Positions 54,675 to 64,000 of a stretch of 64,000 bases of DNA are shown here, in pieces. Where the stretch lies: contig JAGTXZ010000020.1 of the NCBI GenBank assembly GCA_018398575.1, positions 1,240,001-1,304,000 of the forward strand. The letters are read 5' to 3'. The position numbers were made by a program, and so were the translations under genes. This DNA is from Ampelomyces quisqualis (Eukaryota; Ascomycota; Dothideomycetes; Pleosporales; Phaeosphaeriaceae). The notes below the pieces were generated by a model. The model ran no database searches. It worked only from the letters and a program-made list of their open reading frames with translations, and was not told the DNA's origin. The first letter of the stretch is position 1; each line of letters starts with the position of its first letter.

Positions 54675-56033
54675 TCAGTCCCAGTCGTAGTCAGCATAGT
54701 TATATTGCGGGCTCGGAGTTCTTTGGCGATGTGGTCGATTCAGTCGCGCCGCACCACGCGGTAGTCTTGGTCGCAAGTCGCTCTGACATTTGGGGCAAGC
54801 CTGCATCGGGCAGCTGGGACACTCCAGTAGATAGTTCCATACATCGGAGCATTCTGGACAAGGAGCACGACCATGTATCTTAACCCACCAGCCCTCATGG
54901 ATGCAGCCTGACGTGTGTATAGGGTTCTTGCGTGTGGTGGTATAGGCGAATGAAGCGCGTTGTGCTTGGGCTCTTTTGTGGAGATCCTCAGCTGCCTTCT
55001 CCTGTCGCTTCTTCTCCGCCTCCTGGCGTTTCGCTTGTACCGCCCTCAGTTCGGCCAGATGTGCTTCTTCCGCTGCACGTGCCGCTGCTTGCTGTCGTCT
55101 TCGTAGCTCGGCTACCTCCCTGTTCCGACGGTCCTGCTCCTGCTCTTGCTGTTTTCGAAGCTTAGTTCTGATTTCTTCCTGCGCTCTTTCCCTCTCCTGT
55201 CTCGCGCGAAGCTCTCTAGCATATCTCCTGCTCTCGATTACCTGTATTTTCTTGTTATCCGCTGCGATCGCAGCATCAGCTTCTTCTTTTGCCTTTTTCA
55301 GAAGACATTCCTGCTCTCTTACATCTCCCTTCTTTGCATCCAATCGCCTCTCCTTCATATCTTTCTCGATCCGTCTTTCTTGTTTCTCCCTGTCTTTGAG
55401 GGCCTTCTCCGCTTCAGTATCAACTTTCTGCTTGTAGATGGGTGATAGTAACCATGCTCCCCAGCTATTTTTCTGTGCCTCCGCTGCTGCTTCAGCAGCT
55501 GCAATGCTTTCCAGGTTTTTGATGTCTAGTTCAAGTCGACGGACCTGTTTCTGTATTTCATTCATGCGGAAGTCGAACATCTGCTTCTTGGTCTGCCATC
55601 GTGCAACACGCTCCTGCTTTGATTTTTCGAGCGCAGCAAGTTGTGCTGTCTCACTGAGGGTCTCTGACTCTGTGTTTGATGTAGAAGGGCGCGGTGCTTG
55701 CGCGCCTTGTGGTGCAGACTGCTTTCTATTTATTGTGGGATAAACTCGGTCGTAGTCGCGTCGTTTGGCGACGTCCTTCAGGGTCTCGTAGGCTCTACCC
55801 AGCTAAAAAAGATAATCATCAGTACGCGCTACAAACCCTGCCTAGAGGAGTCCAGCGGGCGTCGAGGACGGCCATACCAATTGGAACGCTTGAGTAGCGT
55901 TGTGATTAGCATTCCGATCAGGATGAAGTTTCAGTGCCTGACACCTGTATGATCGAACGATCTGGTCAAGCGTAGCAGTCTGCGATACTTCAAGGACCTG
56001 GTAAAAGTCCTCTGTGACTGGTGGTGGCGCCAT
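54675..56033 (-). CDS. DnaJ (J-domain) protein with coiled coil and C-terminal CxxC cluster
   Basis: Exons 56033-55878 and 55802-54675 give 427 aa. The J domain (about residues 8-72) reads DFYQVLEVSQTATLDQIVRS, LKLHPDRNANHNATQAF (HPD intact) and LGRAYETLKDVAKRRDYDRV. A very long charged coiled coil (about 110-330, rich in E/K/R/Q/A) follows. The C-terminus has three CxxC pairs (CPEC, CPSC, CPKC) plus Cys/His in HTSGCIHEGWW, suggesting a zinc-binding fold. A type III J protein recruiting Hsp70; its client is unknown. No membrane segment. Confidence 0.85.
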
Positions 56034-56639
56034 ACCTCGGATACGTGGGTGTAGAAAGAGTGGAGACGAGGAAGAGAAGGCGAGAAGATTCAAGTAAGTC
56101 GAGGCAATGACTGATACATCAAAGGTGAAAGTGAAGTTAGGTTGCGCTGCGAGGCTGAGTGGGGCACGGTAACACAGCCATCACGTGACGTTTGGGTGCT
56201 CCCGCTACACTCCAGCGACGACGTGACCCACCTAGCCCAAAGAATAACGACTGAAACGTTGAATACGGCTGAAAGCTTACATATGTATGCAACCTTACCA
56301 CAATGCGTGGGCGAACCAAGATCGGATTGGAACAAACTTAACCTGTATCCTGTGTGACGGTACTTCAACTAAATGAAAGTTGAATGACCAGACTCGTTTC
56401 AGCACAAACTATCTTAAGCATAGAGAGGAAAAGATTGATAGGGAAAAGGGAAAAGGAAAGGTCCTGGCATGACCACCAATCAAAGCAGATGTTGGCCGCG
56501 GGTATCAACCTTGCAGGTGGAATCGACGCACCCTGCGGCCTACGAAAAGGCAGAAGAATGCGACACCGCAGAGGCCCAGCAACGACTCCAGTGTAATAAT
56601 CACCGTGATTATCTTTCAGGATGTGCGAATCCAAGCACA
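56034..56639. other. Promoter side of the DnaJ gene and spacer
   Basis: Includes TCACGTGA at 56181-56188. Small open frames on both strands lack signatures. The dead acetyltransferase begins at 56640. Confidence 0.4.
56181..56188. promoter_or_regulatory. E-box palindrome TCACGTGA
   Basis: Perfect 8-bp palindrome 148 bp upstream of the DnaJ start. The CACGTG core is the Cbf1-type site; its function here is inferred. Confidence 0.3.
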
Positions 56640-57263
56640 ATGGACCGCGCGAACGGCACACGAATGCCCAAACCTCGTCTCCGCCATACCTCTGCAATCC
56701 GCGCCGATCCCGATCTTGTCAGCGCAACAACGCTCTTCGTAAACGAAGGGTACCGCTACATGGCGCCTGATTCTGCATTGTGCTGGACTTATATCTAGCC
56801 CGGTTGCCCGAGCCAGACTCGATGATCCAGGTCGTAGGCGACAACGGCCTCTTCGCTGTGCTACATCACCCTCACGACAGCTCTATGCCCATTGCTTGTG
56901 CGGCCGCGAAACGTTAGAAATGCGATCTTGACGGATACATTGTGGCTGGGCAGGATGGGTGGGAGGTTGTCACAGTGACAAAACATGTGGAGTGGATGCG
57001 ACGCGAGCTTCTGGGGCGCTGCATCGTTGCGCTACCGGTAGTCGAGGAGTTGCACAGACAGGCGCACGAGGACTCAAGCGCGATCGCGATGCGAAACTGC
57101 AGATCTGGATTCAGGCGGTCGAAGATCTAGTTGGAGCGTGTTGGAGACATAGGGTACCTGGATGTACGGGCGTATTACCAGCCGGCTGGGGCACTGGGGG
57201 TCGAAGAATGGATGCCGTCTCCTAGTGTTGTGGCAAGAGTACGAAGTCAATCGACAGAAAGGT
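56640..57263 (+). pseudogene. GNAT-like N-acetyltransferase, decayed
   Basis: Reads ATTLFVNEGYRYM from ATG 56640, then TAG at 56796; the next frame gives RLPEPDSMIQVVGDNGLFAV with HPHDSSMPIACAAAKR, TAG at 56915-56917 (Trp expected), DGWEVVTVTKHVEWMRRELL with GRCIVAL, a shift to KLQIWIQAVEDLVGACW, another to GYLDVRAYYQPAG and another to HWGSKNGCRLLVLWQEYEV. The order (substrate loop, acetyl-CoA region, VEWMRR helix, C-terminal beta strands) resembles fungal GNAT-domain proteins. At least three frameshifts and two stops, so it is inactive. Confidence 0.65.
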
Positions 57264-57816
57264 AATAAACCAAACGCTTTCACAGATGCGAAGTTGACTG
57301 AGATTATTAATGTCTGTTGTCGTCGCTACGTGGTCGGCGCTAACGTCAGCAGGCGCACGGGACATGGCGTCCTCACGCTGCTTGTGCTTCTCGTACCCCT
57401 TTATCCGTGCAAGAAGGATTTCGGAGCGAACACATAGGGCCGAGGATTGTATTTATCCAGCTGAATAGGGCTTAGACATAGCTAGTAGGGAGCTGGATAC
57501 AGATAAGGATAGCCTAGGTACTGAAAGCGTTGGATCTGAAGCATTGGTGGACTGCGATCGGTGGCACAGTTGCATCCGTATGATTATTTTGTATCGTTGA
57601 TGTTATTTGAGAATCTTGCATGATCGTGCTGGTCTACTTCTAGAATAACGCATAGACAAGCACGCATCAAAGAGACGGAATCGTCATTGAGTAGATATAT
57701 CTCTGGGCTGCATATCCCGCAGCATGAACCATCTTGCGGAGGAAATGAAACTTGTCCATTCTCCGACCATGGCATAGCTTCCAAACTCTCCACCGTACAG
57801 TCTGGCGTTCTCTGAC
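57264..57816. other. Intergenic, nothing supported
   Basis: Follows the dead acetyltransferase and precedes the 3' end of the F-box-like gene. No gene or RNA was recognised. Confidence 0.45.
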
Positions 57817-58815
57817 TCACCATCCCGTTCTGGCAAACCCCAAATGATGCTGCCACATTGCGTACTCTCCTTCCCAAGCAGCCGTGAAGCCAGCCATCGC
57901 AACCTCTTCCTTTGCGCCAAGTATAGCCAGCCGGATGGCTTCACCGAAAAGCCGATGTAAATCGTTGTTCGCTTGTGCTAGAGGGGGACTTTGGCTGAAA
58001 TGGTTCGAGACTCGAGTACGAAAGTCGATATCGACGTTCACTAGCTTGATCGCGCGCGTATCGGTACCAAAATTGGAGGTGTCGTCTCCACGCATGGGGG
58101 CTTGAGTGAGTCGACGGAACTGCAGCAAAGGTAGAAGCCAAAGCACGCGCAAATTGAAGCGGAGAGGTACGTCGTGTACTTGCATCCATATCTTTAAGTG
58201 CTGCAAATTGACCAGCTTCTTTGATACAGTGCCGCAAGCACGTATCCAGCTTGCATTATGTTTTTCTCGCCAGATGCGGTCTTTCGCGAGCCCCGGGCAC
58301 CCATAATTGGAGTAATGTAGCTGGAGGCTCGTAATATACTCGAGCTTCGGCCTCGAGATGACGTTGTGGAAGTTGATGATTCGCTGTGGCGCATTGAACA
58401 CGAAGACTGTTTTGTAGTAGACGAGAGCCACAATTTCAGCATGAATCTGCCTGCAGACAATGTGGAGAGAGAATAGCGAAGAGAACCAGTTTGTGTGTAG
58501 CCCTTGGACAGTGTTGTAACTACCTAGTGGTCTCGACATGCGGATCGTGATTGGAGCGCGTTCTTCGGCTTTGGGGATGTACTGCAGCGTTCGCGTGCCT
58601 GGTTGAAAAGCGCCAGCCCAAAGCTTGACGGTCTTGGTCTTTTGCACTTGGAAGTCGCACCCTTTCGCGGCAATTTCGCAGCGAAAGTCTGCTTCGAAGT
58701 AGTATTGATAGATTATGTTCCTCAGCTCTGGGGGCAGGGAGAGAAATCCTCGTACTTTCTTGGGCGTAGACTGGATGGGCCTGGCGCGCGAGAAAAGACT
58801 GCTCTTGGTCTCCAT
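57817..58815 (-). CDS. F-box-like/LPPELRN-motif protein
   Basis: Intronless, 332 aa from ATG 58815 (METKSSLFSRARPIQ). The opening motif FLSLPPELRNIIYQYYF (about residues 24-40) is the short F-box-like start of a large, highly expanded family in Dothideomycetes. It is followed by ITIRMSRPLGSYNTVQ, SLFSLHIVCRQIHAEIVALV (typical second block) and FVFNAPQRIINFHNVI. Function of these proteins is largely unknown; an SCF-adaptor role is plausible only by analogy. Confidence 0.75.
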   Translation of the reverse strand: METKSSLFSRARPIQSTPKKVRGFLSLPPELRNIIYQYYFEADFRCEIAAKGCDFQVQKTKTVKLWAGAFQPGTRTLQYIPKAEERAPITIRMSRPLGSYNTVQGLHTNWFSSLFSLHIVCRQIHAEIVALVYYKTVFVFNAPQRIINFHNVISRPKLEYITSLQLHYSNYGCPGLAKDRIWREKHNASWIRACGTVSKKLVNLQHLKIWMQVHDVPLRFNLRVLWLLPLLQFRRLTQAPMRGDDTSNFGTDTRAIKLVNVDIDFRTRVSNHFSQSPPLAQANNDLHRLFGEAIRLAILGAKEEVAMAGFTAAWEGEYAMWQHHLGFARTGW

Positions 58816-59175
58816 CACGGTGAATGTTGTCAAGCAGAGAAATTGCAGCTTTATGGTCAGTGGAGGCAGTTTCGATCAAGGTACCAGACGAACTCGAGCG
58901 TTTTCGTTTTGCACAATTGAAGAGTGGCTGATCTAGTTGATTAGTTGTTTGGTGGTTAGCAGTGAGGCCAACTGTTATGATCAAGTCTGGGCTGGCTTCA
59001 AGCGAAAGATTAACCCAGGCAACCTCCGTGGTGAGGTGAGGAAGGTGAGAGAGGAGAGGCCAGAGCCCATCTCGGCTATGTCGCTATGACGCTAACAACG
59101 CAGCCGAACTACCGAAAAGAGACAGCAGCACAAACACCCCAAGCTCACCCGACACACCGCCTTCACCCGTCTAAC
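58816..59175. other. Divergent promoter
   Basis: 360 bp between divergent starts at 58815 and 59176; an earlier ATG at 59086 opens the same plus-strand frame. Nothing else is supported. Confidence 0.4.
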
Positions 59176-59520
59176 ATGTGTCCCGCCACCACCAATACCA
59201 CTCTCAGAGCCCTCTACAAGCCCCAGTTACTGCGTCGCACCTTCACTACCTCGCGCCCACACGCATCCCGCCTCCGACAGCCCGGCGAACCCACAGGCCC
59301 CAACCCACCCCCCTCGCACATATCCGCCCCACCCTCCAAGTCACCGCTTAAAGTCTGGCCCATCGTCGCGATCTTCGCGCTCGGAAGTTTCCTGTTCAAG
59401 AAGATTGTCGACCAGCGCCAGGAACAAGGCGCATATAAGCCCCAGGGCCCTGTTGTTGGGTACTCGAGCACCAATCCCGCACCCAGTGGACGCCCCATCA
59501 AGCCTTCGCATCCTCACTAA
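59176..59520 (+). CDS. Small mitochondrial-type single-pass protein or N-terminal part of the kinase gene
   Basis: From ATG 59176 (114 aa; an in-frame ATG at 59086 would add 30). The N-terminus is Arg/Ser/Thr-rich without acids (LRALYKPQLLRRTFTTSRPH), like a mitochondrial presequence. One membrane segment (KVWPIVAIFALGSFLFKKIV) is followed by a short Gln/Pro tail. Its stop is only 24 bp before the UMP kinase ATG. Some fungal uridylate kinases carry just such a presequence-plus-membrane extension, so this frame may be the first exon of the kinase, joined by an intron starting near 59449-59461. Confidence 0.55.
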   Translation: MCPATTNTTLRALYKPQLLRRTFTTSRPHASRLRQPGEPTGPNPPPSHISAPPSKSPLKVWPIVAIFALGSFLFKKIVDQRQEQGAYKPQGPVVGYSSTNPAPSGRPIKPSHPH

Positions 59521-59544
59521 ATCAACTTCGACGACACGCGAAAG

Positions 59545-60280
59545 ATGCCTGCAATCGGCAAACTCGGCGCCACAACGCGCACCTCGCCCCTGTGGTCTCC
59601 TGATGCCGTCACAGTCATTTTCGTGCTCGGCGGCCCTGGCGCGGGCAAAGGTACGCAGTGCCAGAAACTCGTGGCGGACTATGGCTTCAAGCACCTCTCC
59701 GCGGGCGACTTGCTGCGCGAAGAACAAGACCGCCCGGGCAGCGAGTTTGGAGACATGATCAAGGCGTACATCAAGGAAGGCACCATTGTGCCCATGGAAG
59801 TCACGGTGCAGTTGCTAGAGAATGCTATGAAGGCGAGCATGGCGGGGGATAACAAGAAGGGACTGTTCTTGATCGATGGTATGTCTCTCCACTCACCTCA
59901 CCTTCACGGATCATGCTCAGCATATGTGCACAGGCTTTCCACGCAAACTCGACCAAGCGCACGCTTTCGAACGCACCGTCGTCCCCTCGAAATTCACCCT
60001 TTTCTTCGACTGCTCCGAAGCAGTCATGGAGAAGCGCCTCTTACAGCGTGGCGAGACCTCGGGTCGCGCAGATGACAACATGGAGTCGATCAAGAAGCGC
60101 TTCCGCGTCTTTGTCGAGACGAGCATGCCTGTTGTCAACGAGTTTGAGAGCCAAGACAGGGTCGTCAAGATCAGTGCTGAGAGGAGCCCAGATGAGGTGT
60201 ACGCCGATGTTGTCAAGATGTTCAAGGAGAGGGGCGTCGAGCCAATCAAGCCCAAGTTTGTGCAGACGCAGAACGCATAA
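59545..60280 (+). CDS. UMP-CMP kinase (uridylate kinase)
   Basis: Phosphorylates UMP/CMP with ATP in pyrimidine nucleotide synthesis. Exons 59545-59878 and 59934-60280 join in phase over GTATGT...CACAG for 226 aa. Adenylate-kinase fold: P-loop GGPGAGKGTQC (about 29-39), LSAGDLLREEQ, GTIVPMEVTV (NMP-binding), FLIDGFPRKLDQ, TLFFDCSEAVMEKRLLQRGE, TSGRADDNMESIKKRF (short lid, as in UMP-CMP kinases) and VVKISAERSPDEVYADV. All catalytic residues are in place. It may have a longer N-terminus (see the preceding frame). Its 3' end converges with eIF3m, 218 bp away. Confidence 0.95.
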
Positions 60281-60497
60281 GCTGTACGTGGCAGACGGTG
60301 CCTGGCAACAGATGAACGTGGACAGATGATCGCTGTTGAGGACGTAACTGCACGGTACATGGAATACAAATTGTATATTTTGCAGCACGAGGGCTGCCAT
60401 GCATGAACCCAGGAAAACCGTGAATGAGTTTGCTCGTGTCTACCCATGTGGTCGAGACAGCGTCAAACAAGCAAACATCTTGTCATCTCCAGCACGT

Positions 60498-61873
60498 CTA
60501 CTCCATATCGTCGTCAATTGCTCTGGGCTGCTGCTTCCTCTGCCCCCCGCGCTGGAATCCCCGCGCTGAGTCATACTTTTGCTCTACCTTGTTTGCCTCC
60601 TCCTCTTTCTCCTGCAAGAACCTCTGCTTCTCGGCCTGGATAACCTGTAAAACACCAACCAAGCTGTTCCTCCACATGTCCAGCCTTGACGCGACCTCTC
60701 TCCACTGGTTATCGCCGAAAACGCGGTATGTTGAGCGGTGGATGAGGAAAGTCTGGTTCAGCTGGCTGAGCTTGCCCTCGACGAGACCGGCGCGGATCAC
60801 GTCAATTACCCACATCTCAACGTCTTCCGAGGGTACCTGGAGAGCTTTTGCGACATTGTCGTAGGGAAGAGATCGTGTCTGACCTGCCGATGCGGCCATG
60901 GAGGCCAGGGTGAGTAATCGCATCTTACGGTTCAGAGCGGCACCATCGAGCCCGGACTCCTCAACCCAGCCGTCGTGCTCGTCCTTGAAGTCATTATAGT
61001 CGTCGAGCGAATCTGAGTTGAAGATCTCGAGGAGCTGGAAGTAGACGGGGTCAGAGTTGCGGAGGGCCTGGATCGAGTCGAGAGCGGTCAGATCCTGGAA
61101 GTCGAAGTGGGTGGGGTGGGTGAGGGCAGACTTGAGGGCGCGCAGAGAGAGATCACGAGCTTCTTGCGAGGACGTCTCTTCTGAAGAGAACGTCCGTAGT
61201 GCGCGGAGGATGTATGTGTACGCGTGCTCCGTCTCGCCGGCATCTGTGGCAACATCGCTGACTGCAAGGTACAGCTTGCGAGCGTCCTCGTCCTCTGTTT
61301 CCCATGCCTCCAGCCACTTGTCCAACTGCTTAAGTTGTGGTCGTAGAGTCTCGAAGTTGGAGGTCGCACGGATGACGCGGAGGATGGCGAGCAGGACGTG
61401 GTACCGTATTTCGCTGCTGGCCGAGGTGGTGTTGAAGATTGTGCTGAGAATGGAAAGGGCGAGACCACCACCGTTCTGCGGTGATGACGAGATCGGGGCG
61501 CTCAGATTCTGGCAAATCTTGGGGAGGAACATGTTGACGTTCGGCGACTGGTTGACGAGGTGGATCAGCAGGTTGTAGGCTGCTATGAATTCTGTCGCGC
61601 TTCTTATTAGCCCCTCGCAAGTCTCTCTTGTAGGTGTCGCAATAGTGCCGGCATACCCTTCTCTGGCGCCTGGTTGAGCGCCTGGCCGCCCACTACCAGC
61701 TTCTTGAGCGCCTCATCCTTCTTGTTCTCCTTCAACAGATCCACAATCTCGCCTTGCAGGTTCGAGGACTCGTCGCCCTGGGATTTTTTGAGTGAGTCGA
61801 TGTATTGTGCGAACTCGTCGGTAAGCTCCTCGAAGGTTCCCTCGATGAGAAGCGTGTTCTTGGGGCCCGCCAT
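60498..61873 (-). CDS. Translation initiation factor eIF3 subunit M
   Basis: Exons 61873-61657 and 61591-60498 (intron GTATGC...GACAG) give 436 aa. Start MAGPKNTLLIEGTFEEL; N-terminal helical repeats (FIAAYNLLIHLVNQSPNVNM, FLPKICQNLS), SSEIRYHVLLAILRVIRA, then a PCI domain (about 205-370) with HFDFQDLTALDSIQAL, LLTLASMAASAGQ, LPYDNVAKALQVPSEDVEMW, VIDVIRAGLVEGKLSQLNQT and the winged helix. The C-terminus is a charged helix ending in an Arg/Gly/Gln tail. PCI subunit of the eIF3 complex in translation initiation; the frame is complete. Confidence 0.93.
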
Positions 61874-62388
61874 AGTGATTGTCGCGTGGGAACGTGTGTG
61901 GGGGGTCGAGGGGAACGAGCGACGCAGAAATGCAGACGGTGTTGTGGGCGTGGTCAATGAGGGCGCTTGCCGTGGGAGTGGGATGCCAAGATTTCAAATT
62001 TCGAATGCGGAAGTCGCTATCGATAGCGTACCCCGCCAATGACGAACCTTGACAAGACATCACTCTCACACTGAACTTCTTATCCTTGATTGACTTTTGA
62101 AGGACACTGTATACTCCCTTTGTCAGCTCAAATACAGGTCTACTTACTCACCGTCATATGGCGCAAGAGTATAAGTCGCCCCTGTTCCTTGGACTGCCGC
62201 AAAAGTCCTGCCTGTTCTTCGTTAGTACCACCCTCATTCCAAGAGACCATCGAACAAGCCGATTGAGTAAGACACCGTTGGTCAACTTTTCCACAACGCA
62301 GCATGTTGCTATTCACTCGGGAAATATTCATGCAGAGTCTCAGGTACTATTCCCATCTGTCTAAGTTCTTGTGAGCAACTTGGTAGCT
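61874..62388. other. Intergenic, nothing supported
   Basis: Between the eIF3m start and the 3' end of the GH2 gene. No gene or RNA was recognised. Confidence 0.5.
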
Positions 62389-64000
62389 CTACTTGGTCTG
62401 CAACAGAACCTCAAACTCAAACTTCTCCATCAACAGACTATACTCTTCCAACGTCCTCGGTCCACAACTCCCACTTCCCAACCCATGATGTTCCGCGTCC
62501 AAGCGCAATACCACATTCTTCTGCTTCTTCTTCTTCAATTCATACGGATGTCTTGCTGCATCAACATCCCGCATGCGGTAATGACTAGCCTGGAAATCAA
62601 ATTTCTTCCTCTCATCACCTTGTCCAACAAACTGTGCGAGTAGCGAGCCAACTTCCCCATCGGACAGCGAGACCCACCGCGTATCTGTCCGGTTTGTGCT
62701 TTCTTGCGGGACCTCGTAATCGACCCATAACTCATCGACCGAAGAGACAGAGTATTTGCCCACGCGCTGAGAGAGCTTGGAGTCGCGGTAGGATTCGCCG
62801 GGCCCTCGCCCGAACCAGTCCACCTTTTGATACTGTTGCGGCAGTTCCATGACGATACCGATCCGTGGGATTGTGCGAGGTAGGTTTGTGCCCTTTGGTG
62901 TGCCGGAGACGTGGATAGAAACGCTGCCGTCGGCGCAGAAAGTATACTTCAATACGCTTTCAATCGCCCACGAAAGTGTTGGTGGTGCAAGACGTTGGTT
63001 TACAGTGACTATCAATGTGTCTGTGCCAGATTGCGACCATTCAACTTTCCGTGTAGAAGGCTTCGCGAGGTGGAGAAACTTGTCTTTCCAGTCCCAGCCA
63101 TCCTGCGGGATGTCGTTGTCTGTTGGCGCACGGAAAATGTCGAGTTCGGGCGCTTTTGTGATGATCTCTGTGGACTTGTGACGCCAGGAAGTAAGGGTGC
63201 CATGGAGTGTGTTGAACTCCCAGCTTGTTTCGCGCGTTTTGATGCTCAGCAAGTTGCGAGATGTAGAAACTTCGAGCTCCGAGCTCGAAAATGCTGGACG
63301 ATGAACAGGCAATGGCATACTGATTGGGACTTGAGCAGTCGAAATCTCAAAGCCCTTTTCCAGGTATGGTGTACCTTCTTTCAGCGCAAAGGAGATGTCT
63401 AACAGAGCTTCGCCTTGGATGCCAGAAATTTGGGGCAGGTCGATATCGAAAGTCTGACCTGCAGCAACACCGGGAGGTACATCGATCGTGCCTGACGTCT
63501 TCTCGCCATTCGTCTCAGACGCGACCGAGTAATGGCATACGAGGTGATCCAGCGTAACAAAATCGTACCTGTTAATGAACGTGGCCTTCGTCTTACTCGC
63601 TTCCAGCAGCTGCACTGGCTCAATCGCTTTCTTGTACTCGACCAATCCCGCATTAGGCGTATGATCTGAGTCGACAAGTCCATCCATGACGAACGTTGAG
63701 TCGTGCACTTCTTCGCCAAAGTCGCCGCCATAAGCCATGAATTCTTCGTTCGTTTCCTTGTCCTTGGTCACGAGGCCATGGTTCGCCCATTCCCACGCGA
63801 ATCCACCCTGGAGGGTTGGGTATTTGTAGAAGGCGTCCATGTATTCCTTGATGTTACCTGGGCCGTTGCCCATGGCGTGAATCTAGATGTATTAGGTAAG
63901 ACTTTGACGCTCTCTGCGGGTAACGTACAAATTCGCAAAGCACAAGCGGCTTGGTCTTGGTCTTGTCCTCGCCAAACTCGACAATCTCGCTGATTGGTGG
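62389..64000 (-). CDS. Beta-galactosidase, GH2 (LacZ-type), C-terminal two-thirds, gene runs off the window
   Basis: Exons 64000-63929 (partial) and 63882-62389; the intron GTACGT...CATCTAG joins PLVLCEF to IHAMGNGPGNIKEYMDAF, the conserved catalytic-nucleophile-side block (CEY/F-xHAMGNGPG). It continues with the GH2 barrel end (QGGFAWEWANHGLV), an Ig-like domain, then the Bgal_small_N domain (FRAPTDNDIPQDGWDWKDKF, VDWFGRGPGESYRDSKLS, QRVGKYSVSSVDELWVDYEV) and a C-terminus with FQASHYRMRDVDAARHPYEL. At least 520 residues are present; the sugar-binding and first barrel parts are outside. No signal peptide can be judged. Substrate beta-galactosides by family. Confidence 0.93.

Noticed and set aside
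1..64000. CRISPR arrays, rRNA genes, bacterial operons or phage genes
   Set aside because: No regularly spaced repeats, no rRNA sequence, and genes have spliceosomal introns, so prokaryotic systems are not expected or seen.

Overview
The window reads as chromosomal DNA of a filamentous ascomycete, most likely a dothideomycete of the Pleosporales type (inference from gene content and style: short 45-60 nt GT-AG introns with CTRAY branch points, no operons, and families such as a CFEM-SAT4 receptor, a BIM1-like copper protein and a CmcJ/AsaB-like oxygenase). Both edges cut genes: a pectate lyase on the left and a family GH2 beta-galactosidase on the right.

Layout. 1-3.8 kb: pectate lyase end, DGAT2 and a divergent Stk19-like gene sharing a 124-bp promoter with a perfect TGACGTCA. 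4-6.8 kb: frameshifted CorA-like gene and a CFEM/SAT4 membrane receptor. 6.8-9 kb: gene-poor, with a possible MITE. 9-13.1 kb: AsaB/CmcJ-like oxygenase and two unrecognised genes. 13.7-15.5 kb: a badly decayed vanillyl-alcohol-oxidase-type flavoprotein. 15.9-24 kb: mostly conserved-looking but unrecognised nuclear/disordered proteins. 24.4-31.2 kb: SERCA-type calcium ATPase and a hybrid histidine kinase. 31-37 kb: sparse, with a gene carrying an in-frame TGA and a small membrane protein. 37-39 kb: secreted BBE-type FAD oxidase. 39-52 kb: accessory-looking tract with a quinate/sugar-type MFS transporter, a DapA-family aldolase, a Gfo/Idh/MocA dehydrogenase, a dead Zn(II)2Cys6 regulator, other decayed coding remnants and AT-rich palindromic sequence. 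52-54.5 kb: BIM1-like anchored copper protein divergent from a GPI-type serine-rich secreted protein. 54.6-64 kb: DnaJ protein, dead GNAT acetyltransferase, F-box-like protein, UMP-CMP kinase (probably joined to the small mitochondrial-type ORF just upstream), eIF3m and the GH2 enzyme.

How it fits together. Housekeeping genes (SERCA, eIF3m, UMP kinase, DGAT2, Stk19-like) are intact and alternate with gene-poor tracts in which at least five genes have decayed. In several of these remnants the stop codons sit where tryptophan or another coding residue is expected, so the damage looks like C-to-T/G-to-A transitions, which in this group suggests RIP-like mutation (inference). The transporter, aldolase, dehydrogenase and broken regulator between 42 and 50 kb could be the remains of a small sugar-acid or polyol catabolic cluster. 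I saw no CRISPR, rRNA or convincing tRNA. Many intron borders below were deduced by eye from reading-frame continuity and consensus sites.
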